Both the position numbers and the translations under genes were made by a program. The notes below the pieces were generated by a model. The model was given only the letters and a program-made list of their open reading frames with translations. It did no database searches and was not told the origin of the DNA. From Roseiarcus sp963765375 (GTDB taxonomy: Bacteria > Pseudomonadota > Alphaproteobacteria > Rhizobiales > Beijerinckiaceae), in contig CAVXVZ010000003.1 of assembly GCA_963765375.1 (NCBI GenBank), positions 620,001 to 684,000 of the forward strand: a stretch of 64,000 nucleotides of DNA. The letters run 5' to 3'. Within the stretch, counting starts at the first letter, position 1, and each line of letters starts with the position of its first letter. Positions 34,633-42,742 of this stretch are shown one piece after another.

Positions 34633-36183
34633 TCAATTGCAGCTCCATTTGTACTTGTGAAACGCGTAGTCGAACGACTGCATCGGCACTGGAATGTAGC
34701 CGTCCAGACACTTGTCCATGGCGTGCCGGACAATCTGCGTCTCCAGGAAAGCGTCGACCTGATCGTCGATCAGCGTCTTCTGCAGGTCCTTGTAGATCGT
34801 GTTCTGCTCGGCGGCGTCGCCGGTGGCGCGAGCCGCATCGATCATCTTGTCGATCTCGGGGTTCTGCACCCATTCCATCGACGCCCAGGTGCCCGCAGAC
34901 TTCGAGTCATACTGGGTGTAGAACATCGAATCGGGCGAGGGATAGGTTGGTCCGAAAAAGACTTCGGTTATATTGGGCGTCGTGTCCACCTTCGAGGCGA
35001 TTTCGGTGACCCGGTTCCAGGGTTCGCCCGAAAGGGTCACCTTGAATCCTATCTGCTCGAGATTGGACTGCATCAGCAGGCCCAGCTCCTCCTCGAACTT
35101 GGCCGAAGAGACATAGGTGAGCGAGAGCGGAATGCCGCTCTTGCCCGCATATCCGCTCTTGGCGATCTCCGCTTTGGCCGCCTCGAGATCGAACTTCGGC
35201 TGGGGGCTCTCGAGGTGCGCCGCGGCGAAGGTCTGGGGCAGGGGCCCCGTCAGGTCCCCGCCGGGAAGAATTGTATTGTGAATCGTGTCGTAGTCGGTCG
35301 CGAGCGCAATTGCCTTGCGGATATGAAGGTCGTCGGTCGGCGCAACCTTGGTGTTGAGCTTGAGGTAGAAGGCGACCGGGGTTACGCCTTTCACGACCTT
35401 GAAGCGCGGCATCTTGGCGAGCGCGTCATAGGTGTCGGGCGATTGGTACTGGCTCGACATCGTAAGCTCGCCGGAAGCCGCCATCGACCGCACCGTCGCT
35501 TCGTCGTTCGTGATGACAAAACGAACTTCGTCGATCGGGCCTTCTCCCCAGCCGCGGTAATAGTTGGGATCGCGCTCGATCGTCATGCCCGTGCCGCGGT
35601 CCCAGCTCTTGAGCATATACGGACCGGCGCTCGCGACATGGGTCGCGAGATAGGTTTGGCCGTCGTCGGCGCCTGCGTTCGCCTTGACGACCTTGGAGTT
35701 GATGATGCGAATCGCCGGCACGGTCGCGAGGAATGGCGAGAACGTTTTCGAGAGGGTGAATTTGACGGTCTTGGGATCGATCGCCTCGACGCTGCCCGGC
35801 TTCAAGACGCCAGCGAAGAGATTGGCCGGTCCCTGGTTGATTTTGAGGAGGCGTTCGACGGAGTAGACGACATCCTCCGCCTGAACGGGCGAGCCGTCCT
35901 GGAATTTCGCATCGGCGCGAAGATGGAAGGTCACGCGGGTCGCGTCGGCCGAAACCTCCCATTTTTCGGCGAGTTCAGGCACAAGAGAGCCTTTCGGGTC
36001 AACATTGACCAGGCCGTCGTAGAGGTTGGCCGAAGCCATATAGTCGGTGTAATCGGAGATTTTTGCCGGATCGATGGTGCCGAAGATCTGGACCGTGTTG
36101 ACAGTTATCGAGTGAGGGGCGGCGAGAGCGGGGGTTAGCGCCAGCATGCTTACGCCCAACGCGAAGGTAGTCGTTAAACGCAT
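34633..36183 (-). CDS. Peptide-type ABC transporter periplasmic binding protein (SBP family 5)
   Basis: 516 residues. A signal peptide ends near PALAAPHS (residue 22). The SBP_bac_5 pattern is visible: IDPAKISDYTDYMASANLYDGLV, VTFHLRADAKFQDGSPVQAEDVVYS and FGPTYPSPDSMFYTQY. It recognises the transported ligand. In this operon that may be a hydantoin, an N-acyl amino acid or a small peptide rather than a standard dipeptide. It is the first gene of the minus-strand operon, with CCGGAG before its start. Confidence 0.9.
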   Translation of the reverse strand: MRLTTTFALGVSMLALTPALAAPHSITVNTVQIFGTIDPAKISDYTDYMASANLYDGLVNVDPKGSLVPELAEKWEVSADATRVTFHLRADAKFQDGSPVQAEDVVYSVERLLKINQGPANLFAGVLKPGSVEAIDPKTVKFTLSKTFSPFLATVPAIRIINSKVVKANAGADDGQTYLATHVASAGPYMLKSWDRGTGMTIERDPNYYRGWGEGPIDEVRFVITNDEATVRSMAASGELTMSSQYQSPDTYDALAKMPRFKVVKGVTPVAFYLKLNTKVAPTDDLHIRKAIALATDYDTIHNTILPGGDLTGPLPQTFAAAHLESPQPKFDLEAAKAEIAKSGYAGKSGIPLSLTYVSSAKFEEELGLLMQSNLEQIGFKVTLSGEPWNRVTEIASKVDTTPNITEVFFGPTYPSPDSMFYTQYDSKSAGTWASMEWVQNPEIDKMIDAARATGDAAEQNTIYKDLQKTLIDDQVDAFLETQIVRHAMDKCLDGYIPVPMQSFDYAFHKYKWSCN

Positions 36184-36692
36184 TGCGGTAGCTCCGGTGA
36201 ATATGCTGTAGCGGTTCGGGTCGATTTGCTTTTGTTGCCAGCGCCAGAAGCGACGGAGACGAGACGGTCGTGTGGGAACTCTATCGGATGAAGCGTCGTC
36301 GGCGTGATGCCGATGTCGCCTGCTTCTCTCGAGAGGACCATAGCGCTTGGACCGGTCGGACGCATTTCAGTCGATCACGTAAAGTGATCCCGCGCAAGCG
36401 GACACTCGTCATTCAAGGCGCGGCGAAGAACCGCGCCAGTCTTGGGGGAAGCCTCAACCGTAGACTGTGGGATAGGCGCGCAATGTCTGAGGTCCTTGGC
36501 CGCCCAGTCGCCGATCTCTGGCCGCAGAATCCCGGTCCCTTGCTCCTATGCTCGCTGACCCATTGTCGCCGCTGTGAATTAGGCCTCGGGCGAGGCGGTC
36601 ACGGTCTTCCCCTTCGAGACGCGATCGGATAGTTACGTTTGTTACCGTCGCCGTCAGCGCTGCCGGCCGGGTCGATCAACGGGAAGAGATTC
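36184..36692. other. 509-base gap upstream of the peptide-type operon
   Basis: This divergent region should hold the operon promoter on the minus strand and the start signals of the small membrane protein on the plus strand. It is less GC-rich in places. An open frame on the plus strand (36270-36632) has an unconvincing composition. Its segment MSEVLGRPVADLWP faintly resembles the end of a Ner/Nlp-type helix-turn-helix, but it is too weak to call. No RNA gene is visible. Confidence 0.4.
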
Positions 36693-37289
36693 GTGCAGAG
36701 CGCTTTGAAGTTCCTCCTGGCGGGAATGGCGCTCGTAATTGTTGTGGCGCTTGGAGCCATTTTTTATTCCCTGTTCGAAGGTGACCAACAGACAAACAAA
36801 CCCGCAAGCGCTCAATCTCAACCTGGCCAACAGCGCACGAACGCGTCGGCGGACCCCGCTTCCGCCCAATGTCCAATGCGAGATCCCTCTAGCGGGTATG
36901 CCGCCGGCAAATATATCTACCGTCTTTCAAGCGAAGTGTTTCCGCCAAGCCCCTCGCTCAAGAAAGAGATTCATGATCGCTACGGAAACAACGCTGAGCT
37001 GGCGGACTGGGGCGATCTGAAGGCGATGCTCGTAAGTCAAGACGACATTCGCAAATTCATCCAGGACACGGGCATCCAGCTCCAAAGTACAAACTATAAT
37101 TGCGATAATATTCTTGTCAGCCGGTCGGGCAGTGAAACAGTCGAGGGATTGCACTACCATCTCGCCCGGCACGACGGCAAAGTGCCTCCCGATTGGTCGG
37201 TTCTCGATAGCATCGGCTCCAACGATATCAATCTTGGGAGATGGAACCATTCCGGACAAGCTTTACTAAGACTGTCACAGGTTCAATGA
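36693..37289 (+). CDS. Unknown protein with one N-terminal membrane helix
   Basis: About 198 residues from a GTG at 36693, preceded by GGGAAGAG; a TTG at 36639 would give 216. A single membrane helix at about residues 5-28 (KFLLAGMALVIVVALGAIFYSL) is followed by a Gln/Ser/Ala-rich linker and a periplasmic domain. That domain has two Cys (in QCPMRDP and NYNCDNI) and motifs such as HYHLARHDGKVPPDW. I do not recognise the family. Base composition is clearly lower in GC than the surroundings and codon use is different, which suggests acquisition. Confidence 0.6.
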   Translation: MQSALKFLLAGMALVIVVALGAIFYSLFEGDQQTNKPASAQSQPGQQRTNASADPASAQCPMRDPSSGYAAGKYIYRLSSEVFPPSPSLKKEIHDRYGNNAELADWGDLKAMLVSQDDIRKFIQDTGIQLQSTNYNCDNILVSRSGSETVEGLHYHLARHDGKVPPDWSVLDSIGSNDINLGRWNHSGQALLRLSQVQ

Positions 37290-37417
37290 AATCTGTGAGT
37301 CGCGGCGGCGCTTGACCGCCGTCCCGCCTTGACCTCGCCGCCGTGAGCCTAGTCATCCAAGCGACCCCACCTCCTCCCGAGGCGCAAATCTAGGCGGTCC
37401 GTGCACAGGGGCGCAAG

Positions 37418-37579
37418 TCAGCGCCCAGCGTAAAAGCCGCTGGTCTGAGCCTGATGGATGGGGTCCTGGACCGAAGAGACGGCGAAACGAGCCGACTGCG
37501 TAGAGCCGTTGGGCGGCTCGTTGGCGTTGCAGCCGGCGAGCGCCAATGCAGCCAAAGCGAAAATCATCGAAAGGCGCAT
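37418..37579 (-). CDS. Very small lipoprotein
   Basis: 53 residues. AGGAG lies nine bases before the ATG. The first 17 residues form a lipoprotein signal (MRLSMIFALAALALAGC) with the lipobox LAGC; the mature part has 37 residues, is polar, and starts CNANEPPNGSTQ. No domain is recognisable. A terminator on the same strand lies upstream at 37654-37686, so it must have its own promoter in the 75 bases between. Confidence 0.7.
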   Translation of the reverse strand: MRLSMIFALAALALAGCNANEPPNGSTQSARFAVSSVQDPIHQAQTSGFYAGR

Positions 37580-37653
37580 GGGCGCATTCTCCTGGTTCGT
37601 TTGAAACCCGGCTAGGACTGCCGTCGGCGCGATCGGCGCCCTTCCTGGGCTGG

Positions 37654-37686
37654 AAAAAAGGCCCCGCGGCTTTCGCCGACGGAGCC
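37654..37686 (-). terminator. Rho-independent terminator of the LLM oxidoreductase gene
   Basis: Read on the minus strand, GGCTCCG-T-CGGC, GAAA loop, GCCG-CGGGGCC forms an 11-bp stem with one bulge, followed directly by six T. It lies about 95 bases after the stop codon of the flavin oxidoreductase gene. Confidence 0.8.
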
Positions 37687-37781
37687 CAGCCAGCGGGAGA
37701 AGCCAGCCTTACCTTATAGGCGACGCTGGCCGCGTTGGATCACACCGACGATGCGCGATCGGCTTTCGCCCTGCCCCGCCG

Positions 37782-38774
37782 CTAGGGCAGGGCCCCTCGC
37801 GCAGCCTCGGCGATAAGCTCGAAGGAGCGCAGTCGCGCCCGATGCTCGTAGATGTCGGAGACGACGATCAGTTCGTCGGCCCCGGTTTCCGCGACCAGCG
37901 CCTCGATGCCGGCGCGGACCGTCTCGGACGAGCCGACGATCGAGCGGGCGAGCATTCTCGCCGCCTGCGCCTTCTCCATCGGCGACCAATAGCTCTCGAT
38001 GTCATCGATCGGCGGCTGGCTCAAGCCGCGCGCGCCGCGAAAGATGTTGGCGAACGACATTTGCTGGGTCGTGGCGAGGCGGCGCGCTTCGGCGTCGCTG
38101 TCGGCGGCGATGATGTTGACGCCGACCATTGCATAGGGCTGGTCGAGTTGTGCGGACGGCTTGAAGCGGCTGCGATAGATCTCGAGCGCGGGAATGAGCA
38201 GGTCGGGCGCGAAATGCGATGCGAAAGCATAAGGGAGCCCGAGCTCGGCGGCGAGCATCGCGCCGAAATGGCTTGATCCGAGGATCCACAGCGGCACCTC
38301 CGTTCCTGCCGCCGGCACCGCCTGGATGCGCTGGCCCGAAGCGGCCGGGGCCAGGAACGCCTGCAACTCGATAACATCCTGGGGGAAGGTCTCGGCGGCC
38401 TCCGGCGGACGACGCAACGCCCGCAGCGTGATCTGGTCAGTGCCCGGTGCGCGGCCGAGGCCGAGGTCGATGCGGCCGGGAAAGAGCCGCGCCAGCGTTC
38501 CGAACTGCTCGGCGATGACATAGGGCGCATGGTTCGGCAGCATGATGCCGCCCGCCCCGACGCGGATGGTCGTCGTACCCGCCGCGAGGTGGGCGAGCAC
38601 GACCGACGTCGCGGCGCTCGCGACGCCCGGCATGTTGTGATGCTCCGCCACCCAGATGCGGCGATAGCCCCACGCTTCCGCATGGGCGGCGAGGTCGCGG
38701 GCATTGTCGAGCGCGCCACCGGCGTCGGTCTCCTGAGTGACGCGGACAAGCTCAAGGATGGAGAGGGGGGTCAT
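37782..38774 (-). CDS. LLM-class flavin-dependent oxidoreductase (luciferase-like, MsnO8 type)
   Basis: 330 residues. Family marks: LSILELVRVTQ at the start, YRRIWVAEHHNMPG, IRVGAGGIMLPNHAPYVIAEQF, RIDLGLGRAPGTD and LWILGSSHFGAMLAAELGLP. It belongs to the bacterial luciferase-like group of FMN- or F420-dependent monooxygenases with unknown substrate. It is followed by its own terminator and preceded by gltS with a 25-base gap, so it may be the last gene of a glsA-gltS-LLM transcript. Confidence 0.88.
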   Translation of the reverse strand: MTPLSILELVRVTQETDAGGALDNARDLAAHAEAWGYRRIWVAEHHNMPGVASAATSVVLAHLAAGTTTIRVGAGGIMLPNHAPYVIAEQFGTLARLFPGRIDLGLGRAPGTDQITLRALRRPPEAAETFPQDVIELQAFLAPAASGQRIQAVPAAGTEVPLWILGSSHFGAMLAAELGLPYAFASHFAPDLLIPALEIYRSRFKPSAQLDQPYAMVGVNIIAADSDAEARRLATTQQMSFANIFRGARGLSQPPIDDIESYWSPMEKAQAARMLARSIVGSSETVRAGIEALVAETGADELIVVSDIYEHRARLRSFELIAEAARGALP

Positions 38775-38799
38775 GACACGAGATATAACGGCGCTCGCG

Positions 38800-40011
38800 T
38801 CACCGCGCCATGAAGCCGATCGCGAACGCGTTCGCGATGTCGATGAAAAAGGCGGAGACCAGCGGCAGGATGATGAAAGCCTGGGCGCAGGCGCCGTGCA
38901 GCTTGGTCACGGCGGTCATGTTGGCGATCGCGGTCGGGGTCGCGCCGAGGCTGATGCCGGTGAACCCGGCCGAGATCACGGCGGCCTGATAATTTCCGCC
39001 CATCGCCGGGAATACGGCGAAGATGATGTAGGCCACCGCCGCGATCGTCTGGGCCGCCAGAACGACGATCAGCGCCGGCCCGAGCCCGCCGAGCGTCCAC
39101 AACTGCATGCTCATCAGCGACATCGCCAGAAAGACATTGAGCGAGAGGTCCGAGATCAGCGCGAGCGCGCGCGTCCGCGTCGGCCACTCGAGGTCGGGAA
39201 AGAGGCGCGGAACGCTGTTGGTGACGACGATCGCGACCAGGAGGCAGACGACGAACAGCGGCAGCTTGACGCCGGTCGCTTCGACCGTTTCCTCGAGCGC
39301 GTAGCCGATCAGGATCACCACGTTGAGCACAAGAAGCGTGCGCAGAAGCCCGACATGGCTGATGTCGTCCACCGGCTTCAAGTCCGGGACGTCCGGCAGT
39401 CCGACAATCGGATCGGGCGCCGATGGCCCTCTGAGCTTGTGGCGGGCAATGAGGAACCCGGCGATCGGACCGCCGACCAGGCTCGCGACCACGAGCCCGA
39501 GGGTCGCCGTGGCGATGCCGACTTCGAGCGCGTTGGCGAGCCCGAAGCGCTGAGCGATGATCGGCGCCCAGGCGATCGTGGTGCCATGCCCGCCGATGAG
39601 CGAGGCCGAGCCGAGAAAGGGCGTGATCCCTTTCGGCAGCCCGAGCGCCGCGACGCTGCCGGCGGCGATCATGTTCTGGATCACGAGATAGACGAGGGTC
39701 AGGCCGAGGAGCACGAGAAACGGGCGGCCGCCGGCAATGAGGTCATCGAGCTTGGCGTTGAGGCCGATGCCGGTGAAGAAATAGAGCAGGAGCAGGTCGC
39801 GCGCCTCCAGCGAGAAGCCGATCTCAATTCCGAGCCCGACATAGGCGATGAGCGTGAGCACGGCCGCGAGCATTCCACCGGTCACCGCCTCCGGAATGTT
39901 CCAGCGCCTGAGCGGCGGGATAAGACGATTGAGCCCTGCGCCGGCGAAGAACACGAGAATGGCGATCGTGAACGTCAGCAGTCCTGGGGCCTCGATCGCC
40001 GTAATCTTCAA
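38800..40011 (-). CDS. gltS: Sodium/glutamate symporter GltS
   Basis: About 403 residues from a TTG at 40011 with GGGAACGG upstream. This matches the usual GltS length of about 400; the open frame reaches 40074 but that extension is Arg-rich. Ten to twelve membrane helices are visible. The two GltS re-entrant-loop signatures appear as LIGGHGTTIAWAP and in the second half as SAGFTGISLGATPTAIANM. It carries glutamate with Na+ across the inner membrane. Glutaminase is encoded 40 bases upstream on the same strand, so the pair links glutamine hydrolysis to glutamate transport. Confidence 0.88.
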   Translation of the reverse strand: MKITAIEAPGLLTFTIAILVFFAGAGLNRLIPPLRRWNIPEAVTGGMLAAVLTLIAYVGLGIEIGFSLEARDLLLLYFFTGIGLNAKLDDLIAGGRPFLVLLGLTLVYLVIQNMIAAGSVAALGLPKGITPFLGSASLIGGHGTTIAWAPIIAQRFGLANALEVGIATATLGLVVASLVGGPIAGFLIARHKLRGPSAPDPIVGLPDVPDLKPVDDISHVGLLRTLLVLNVVILIGYALEETVEATGVKLPLFVVCLLVAIVVTNSVPRLFPDLEWPTRTRALALISDLSLNVFLAMSLMSMQLWTLGGLGPALIVVLAAQTIAAVAYIIFAVFPAMGGNYQAAVISAGFTGISLGATPTAIANMTAVTKLHGACAQAFIILPLVSAFFIDIANAFAIGFMAR

Positions 40012-40051
40012 TCCGTTCCCGCCGTCCGCCCTGCAATGACGCCGGCGGATT

Positions 40052-41056
40052 TCATAGTTCCGCCGCCGAGGCAAACAGGCTGAGGCCGAGGCAGCGCGAA
40101 AGGTAGCGAGCGGCGAGCTGGCCCTTGACGCTGGTGCCTGCGTCGTCGAGCCGCGGAGCGAAGGCGCCGAATCCGCCCTTGCCGGGCGAAACCGTGACGA
40201 TGCCGCCGCCGATCCCGCTCTTGCCCGGCAGCCCGACGTCGTAGAGCCAGTCGCCCGAAGTTTCGTAGAGGCCCGCCGTCGCCATCACCGCCAACGCGCA
40301 CTTGCAGCTCTCGGCGTCGATCACACGCGTCCCGGTCAGCGGGTTCACGCCGCCGTCGGCAAGCGTCGCGCCCATGACGGCAAGGTCCCGCGCGGACACG
40401 TTGAGCGAGCATTGCCGCGTATAGAGATCGACGGCGTCGACAGGGTCGATGGCGATCTGTCCGTAACTGTGAAGCAACTGGCCGATCGCCTGGTTGCGCG
40501 AATTGCCATTCGACGCGGAGGCGAACACGGCGTCGTTGATCTTGAGCGCGCGGCCGGCGAATAAAGACAGCCCGTCGAGGATGAACCGCCATTGTTCTTC
40601 GACCGTCGACCCCGGGGCGAGGCTGGTCGCGGCGATCGCGCCCGGATTGACCATCGGATTGGTCCGCCCGTCGCCGCTGCGCTCGATCGCAGTGAGCGAG
40701 TTGAACTTGAGGCCAGTCGCGTTGACGCCGATGCGCCGGCGCGCGGCCTCGGCGCCCAGAACCTCGCAGACGAGGGCGAACACGAACGGCTTCGACACGC
40801 TCATGATTGAGAACAAATGATCGGAGTTGCCGCTCGCGTAAGCCGTTCCGTTGACGCCGAACACGCAGAGGCCGAAGAGATCGGGCGGCGCCTCGGCGAG
40901 CGTAGGGTAGACGTCGGAGTTCAGGCCGTCCCGGTTCGCCCGGAAGCGCTGGTACGCTTGCGACACCAGTGTCCGCACGACGTCGGGCGCCGGCAGACGC
41001 CCGGTCGAGACGTAGGGCGGATCGACGGACGCTTCGCTCTGCCGGTCGGAACCCAC
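40052..41056 (-). CDS. glsA: Glutaminase A
   Basis: 334 residues, GTG start with GGGGAGCGAGG upstream. It is a serine-dependent glutaminase with the catalytic S-x-x-K as Ser86 and Lys89 in IMSVSKPF. Other marks are NPMVNPGAI, ASNGNSRNQAIGQLL, YTRQCSLNVSARDLA and LPGKSGIGGGI. It turns glutamine into glutamate and ammonia. The ammonia can buffer acid, and glutamate is moved by GltS encoded next door. At 334 residues it is a little longer than the 305-310 common in the family, the extra part lying at the N-terminus. Confidence 0.92.
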   Translation of the reverse strand: MGSDRQSEASVDPPYVSTGRLPAPDVVRTLVSQAYQRFRANRDGLNSDVYPTLAEAPPDLFGLCVFGVNGTAYASGNSDHLFSIMSVSKPFVFALVCEVLGAEAARRRIGVNATGLKFNSLTAIERSGDGRTNPMVNPGAIAATSLAPGSTVEEQWRFILDGLSLFAGRALKINDAVFASASNGNSRNQAIGQLLHSYGQIAIDPVDAVDLYTRQCSLNVSARDLAVMGATLADGGVNPLTGTRVIDAESCKCALAVMATAGLYETSGDWLYDVGLPGKSGIGGGIVTVSPGKGGFGAFAPRLDDAGTSVKGQLAARYLSRCLGLSLFASAAEL

Positions 41057-41089
41057 CCCTCGCTCCCCAGTCTCGAGACGCCGGTCGGG

Positions 41090-41972
41090 TCAGATCGGCG
41101 CGGCGCGGACGGCGACGTCCACGCTGAGCCCGATCGAGTCATCCGAGCCGCCGATATATCCGCCCGATACCGGCAGCGCTTGCGAGGCCGACCTCGCGAC
41201 GCCGACGCGCACCAGGTTGGAGCCGGCGATAAGGCCGTTGGTCGGATCGTATTCCATCCATCCAGCGCCCGGCAAATAAGCGTTGCACCACGCATGGGTG
41301 CTGCCGCCGCCCCGTGTCGTCCCCGACGTGTCGTCATAGAGGTATCCGGTAACGAAGCGCGCGGCGACGCCGAAGCTGCGCAACGCCTCCATCATCAGCA
41401 CCGCGAAATCGCGACACGTGCCCGATCCGCGAGCGATCGTCTCGGCCGCGGTCTGCGTCCCTTCCTCGTGCCGCGCCTCGTAGCGGAATTCGGCTTTTAT
41501 GGCGTGCGTCAGTGCCTCCATCACCGCGAGCGTCCGCGCCTTGCCCTCGCCGACGAAGCGGCGCGCCCATGACTCCACTGCTCCGTCCGGGTCCGGCATT
41601 TGCGGTTCGGCAAGGCTCGCAAGGTCGGGAGTCTCCGCAGCCTCATAGACGAACGGAAAGGCTTCGGCGCCCGGGTCGAGGTTGTAGGCCGGCAGCGGCG
41701 GTCCATCCGGGTGATGGGTCAGTTCGAGGGTCGAAACGATGCTGAGCCGTTCCGTCCTCAGAAGTCTCCGGCCATTCGAGAAAGCAGATCGAATTGTCGA
41801 ACGCGTCATGGGTCCAATGAACGAGCGAGGGCTTCGGATCGACGGCGAGGCCGGCGTGGTGAAGCCTGAGGTCATGGCTGTCGTCAGGCCGCAGCATCAA
41901 GCGATGACGGGTCAGGCCGACCGGGTTGCGGTAGGCGTATTCCGTCGAATGGACGATGCTAATTCTGGCCAT
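41090..41972 (-). pseudogene. Transglutaminase-like cysteine peptidase, split by a one-base frameshift near 41753
   Basis: The N-terminal part (from ATG 41972: MARISIVHSTEYAYRNPVGL, a standard opening of bacterial transglutaminase-like proteins) runs in one frame to about 41754. The rest continues in the next frame (RLSIVSTLELTHHPDG) to the stop at 41090. Dropping one C at 41752-41753 gives a continuous protein of about 292 residues. The catalytic Cys in GSGTCRDFAVLMMEAL and His/Asp in STHAWCNAYLPGAGWMEYDPTNG are intact. As written, neither half is complete. It lies 33 bases upstream of glsA on the same strand. Confidence 0.8.
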
Positions 41973-42193
41973 CTGTCTTTTTACCAGAGTTTTTGATCCC
42001 GGCCTCCTGAGGCGGCGCGGCCAATCTCTCGGGTGTCGAACCCTTGGCGGCAGTCATGAGCTGGGCGGCCGGGAACAATGCCCCTGCTTGAAAGTTCTCT
42101 TGCAATGCGGGCTCGTGGCGAGAGAGGCCTTCACTTGGCCAATCGAGGCAGGCGAGAAACGCTCTCGAGCCTCGGCGAGAATGGGAGCACTCG
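41973..42193. other. Gap upstream of the transglutaminase gene
   Basis: 221 bases between divergent genes. A short AT-rich stretch at 41971-41995 (CTTTTTACCAGAGTTTTTGA) may belong to the minus-strand promoter or leader. No other gene or structure is evident. Confidence 0.35.
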
Positions 42194-42382
42194 ATGGATC
42201 AAGTGCACGAACGACCCCAAGTGGACGATCGACCCGAAGCGCACGAACGACCTATCGTGATCGAAGTCAACAAGGAGGCCGCGCGCGCAGGCCATACGGG
42301 AGACCATCTCCGCTACATCCTCATCGGGAGCTGCGCGCTGGTCGTCATTGCCTTCGTCCTCGTCGCGCTGCTCGTTAAATAA
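42194..42382 (+). CDS. Small single-span membrane protein
   Basis: 62 residues. GGGAGC lies nine bases before the ATG. The first 35 residues are hydrophilic (HERPQVDDRPEAHERPIVIE) and include AARAGHTGDHLRYIL; the last 22 form one membrane helix ending VIAFVLVALLVK. Similar short proteins with a polar head, an A-R-x-G-x-T-G-x-x-x-RYIL motif and a C-terminal anchor occur in Hyphomicrobiales, but I know no function for them. Confidence 0.6.
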   Translation: MDQVHERPQVDDRPEAHERPIVIEVNKEAARAGHTGDHLRYILIGSCALVVIAFVLVALLVK

Positions 42383-42567
42383 GTGGCGCGAAGGAGCCAA
42401 GCATGAGCCCGAACGGCGGCGTAGGTCTCTGTCCATCCGGATTCCTGCCGGTCCGAGCGAGAAGGGCGATTTCATTTGTGATAATCAGAAACGTGTGCTA
42501 ATGTTCCGGTTGTCGCGGCGACCTGTCGGCCGCCCGGTGCCGCGAAGGAGGAGCCCGCTGCCATCCT
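42383..42567. other. Gap before repeat element B
   Basis: 185 bases with no supported gene. It holds whatever promoter drives the monooxygenase gene; I see no clear boxes, although TTTGTGATAATCAG at 42474 is AT-rich. Confidence 0.35.
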
Positions 42568-42731
42568 GGCGCAAGCCATTGAAAAACCTCGATCAGTGGC
42601 AGGAAAGGGGTCTGAATCGTCTCTTGGATTTCGTTGCGCCCGACTTTGTTTTTGTTGCGTCCGGCTTGGATTTTGTTGCGCCGGATTTTGATTTCGTTGC
42701 GGCCGATTTTGATTTCGTTGCGCCGGACTTA
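42568..42731 (+). repeat. 21-bp tandem-repeat element, copy B (five units)
   Basis: Five units begin at 42633, 42654, 42675, 42696 and 42717, each exactly 21 bases apart, with the core GTTGCGCCCGACTTTG or close variants. The left flank from GGCGCAAGCCATTGAAAA (42568) matches the left flank of copy A. The array ends 11 bases before the start of the monooxygenase gene and abuts its ribosome-binding site AAGGAG, so it forms the 5' untranslated leader of that gene. Confidence 0.9.
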
Positions 42732-42742
42732 AGGAGCCGGAC

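Noticed and set aside
33907..36138. Plus-strand open frame of 743 residues
   Set aside because: It is antisense to the DppB-like permease and binding-protein genes, is rich in Arg, Glu and His with no domain, and is a normal by-product of high GC.
36270..36632. Possible small helix-turn-helix protein (120 residues)
   Set aside because: Only a short stretch resembles a Ner-like end; the rest has no helix pattern and no ribosome-binding site.
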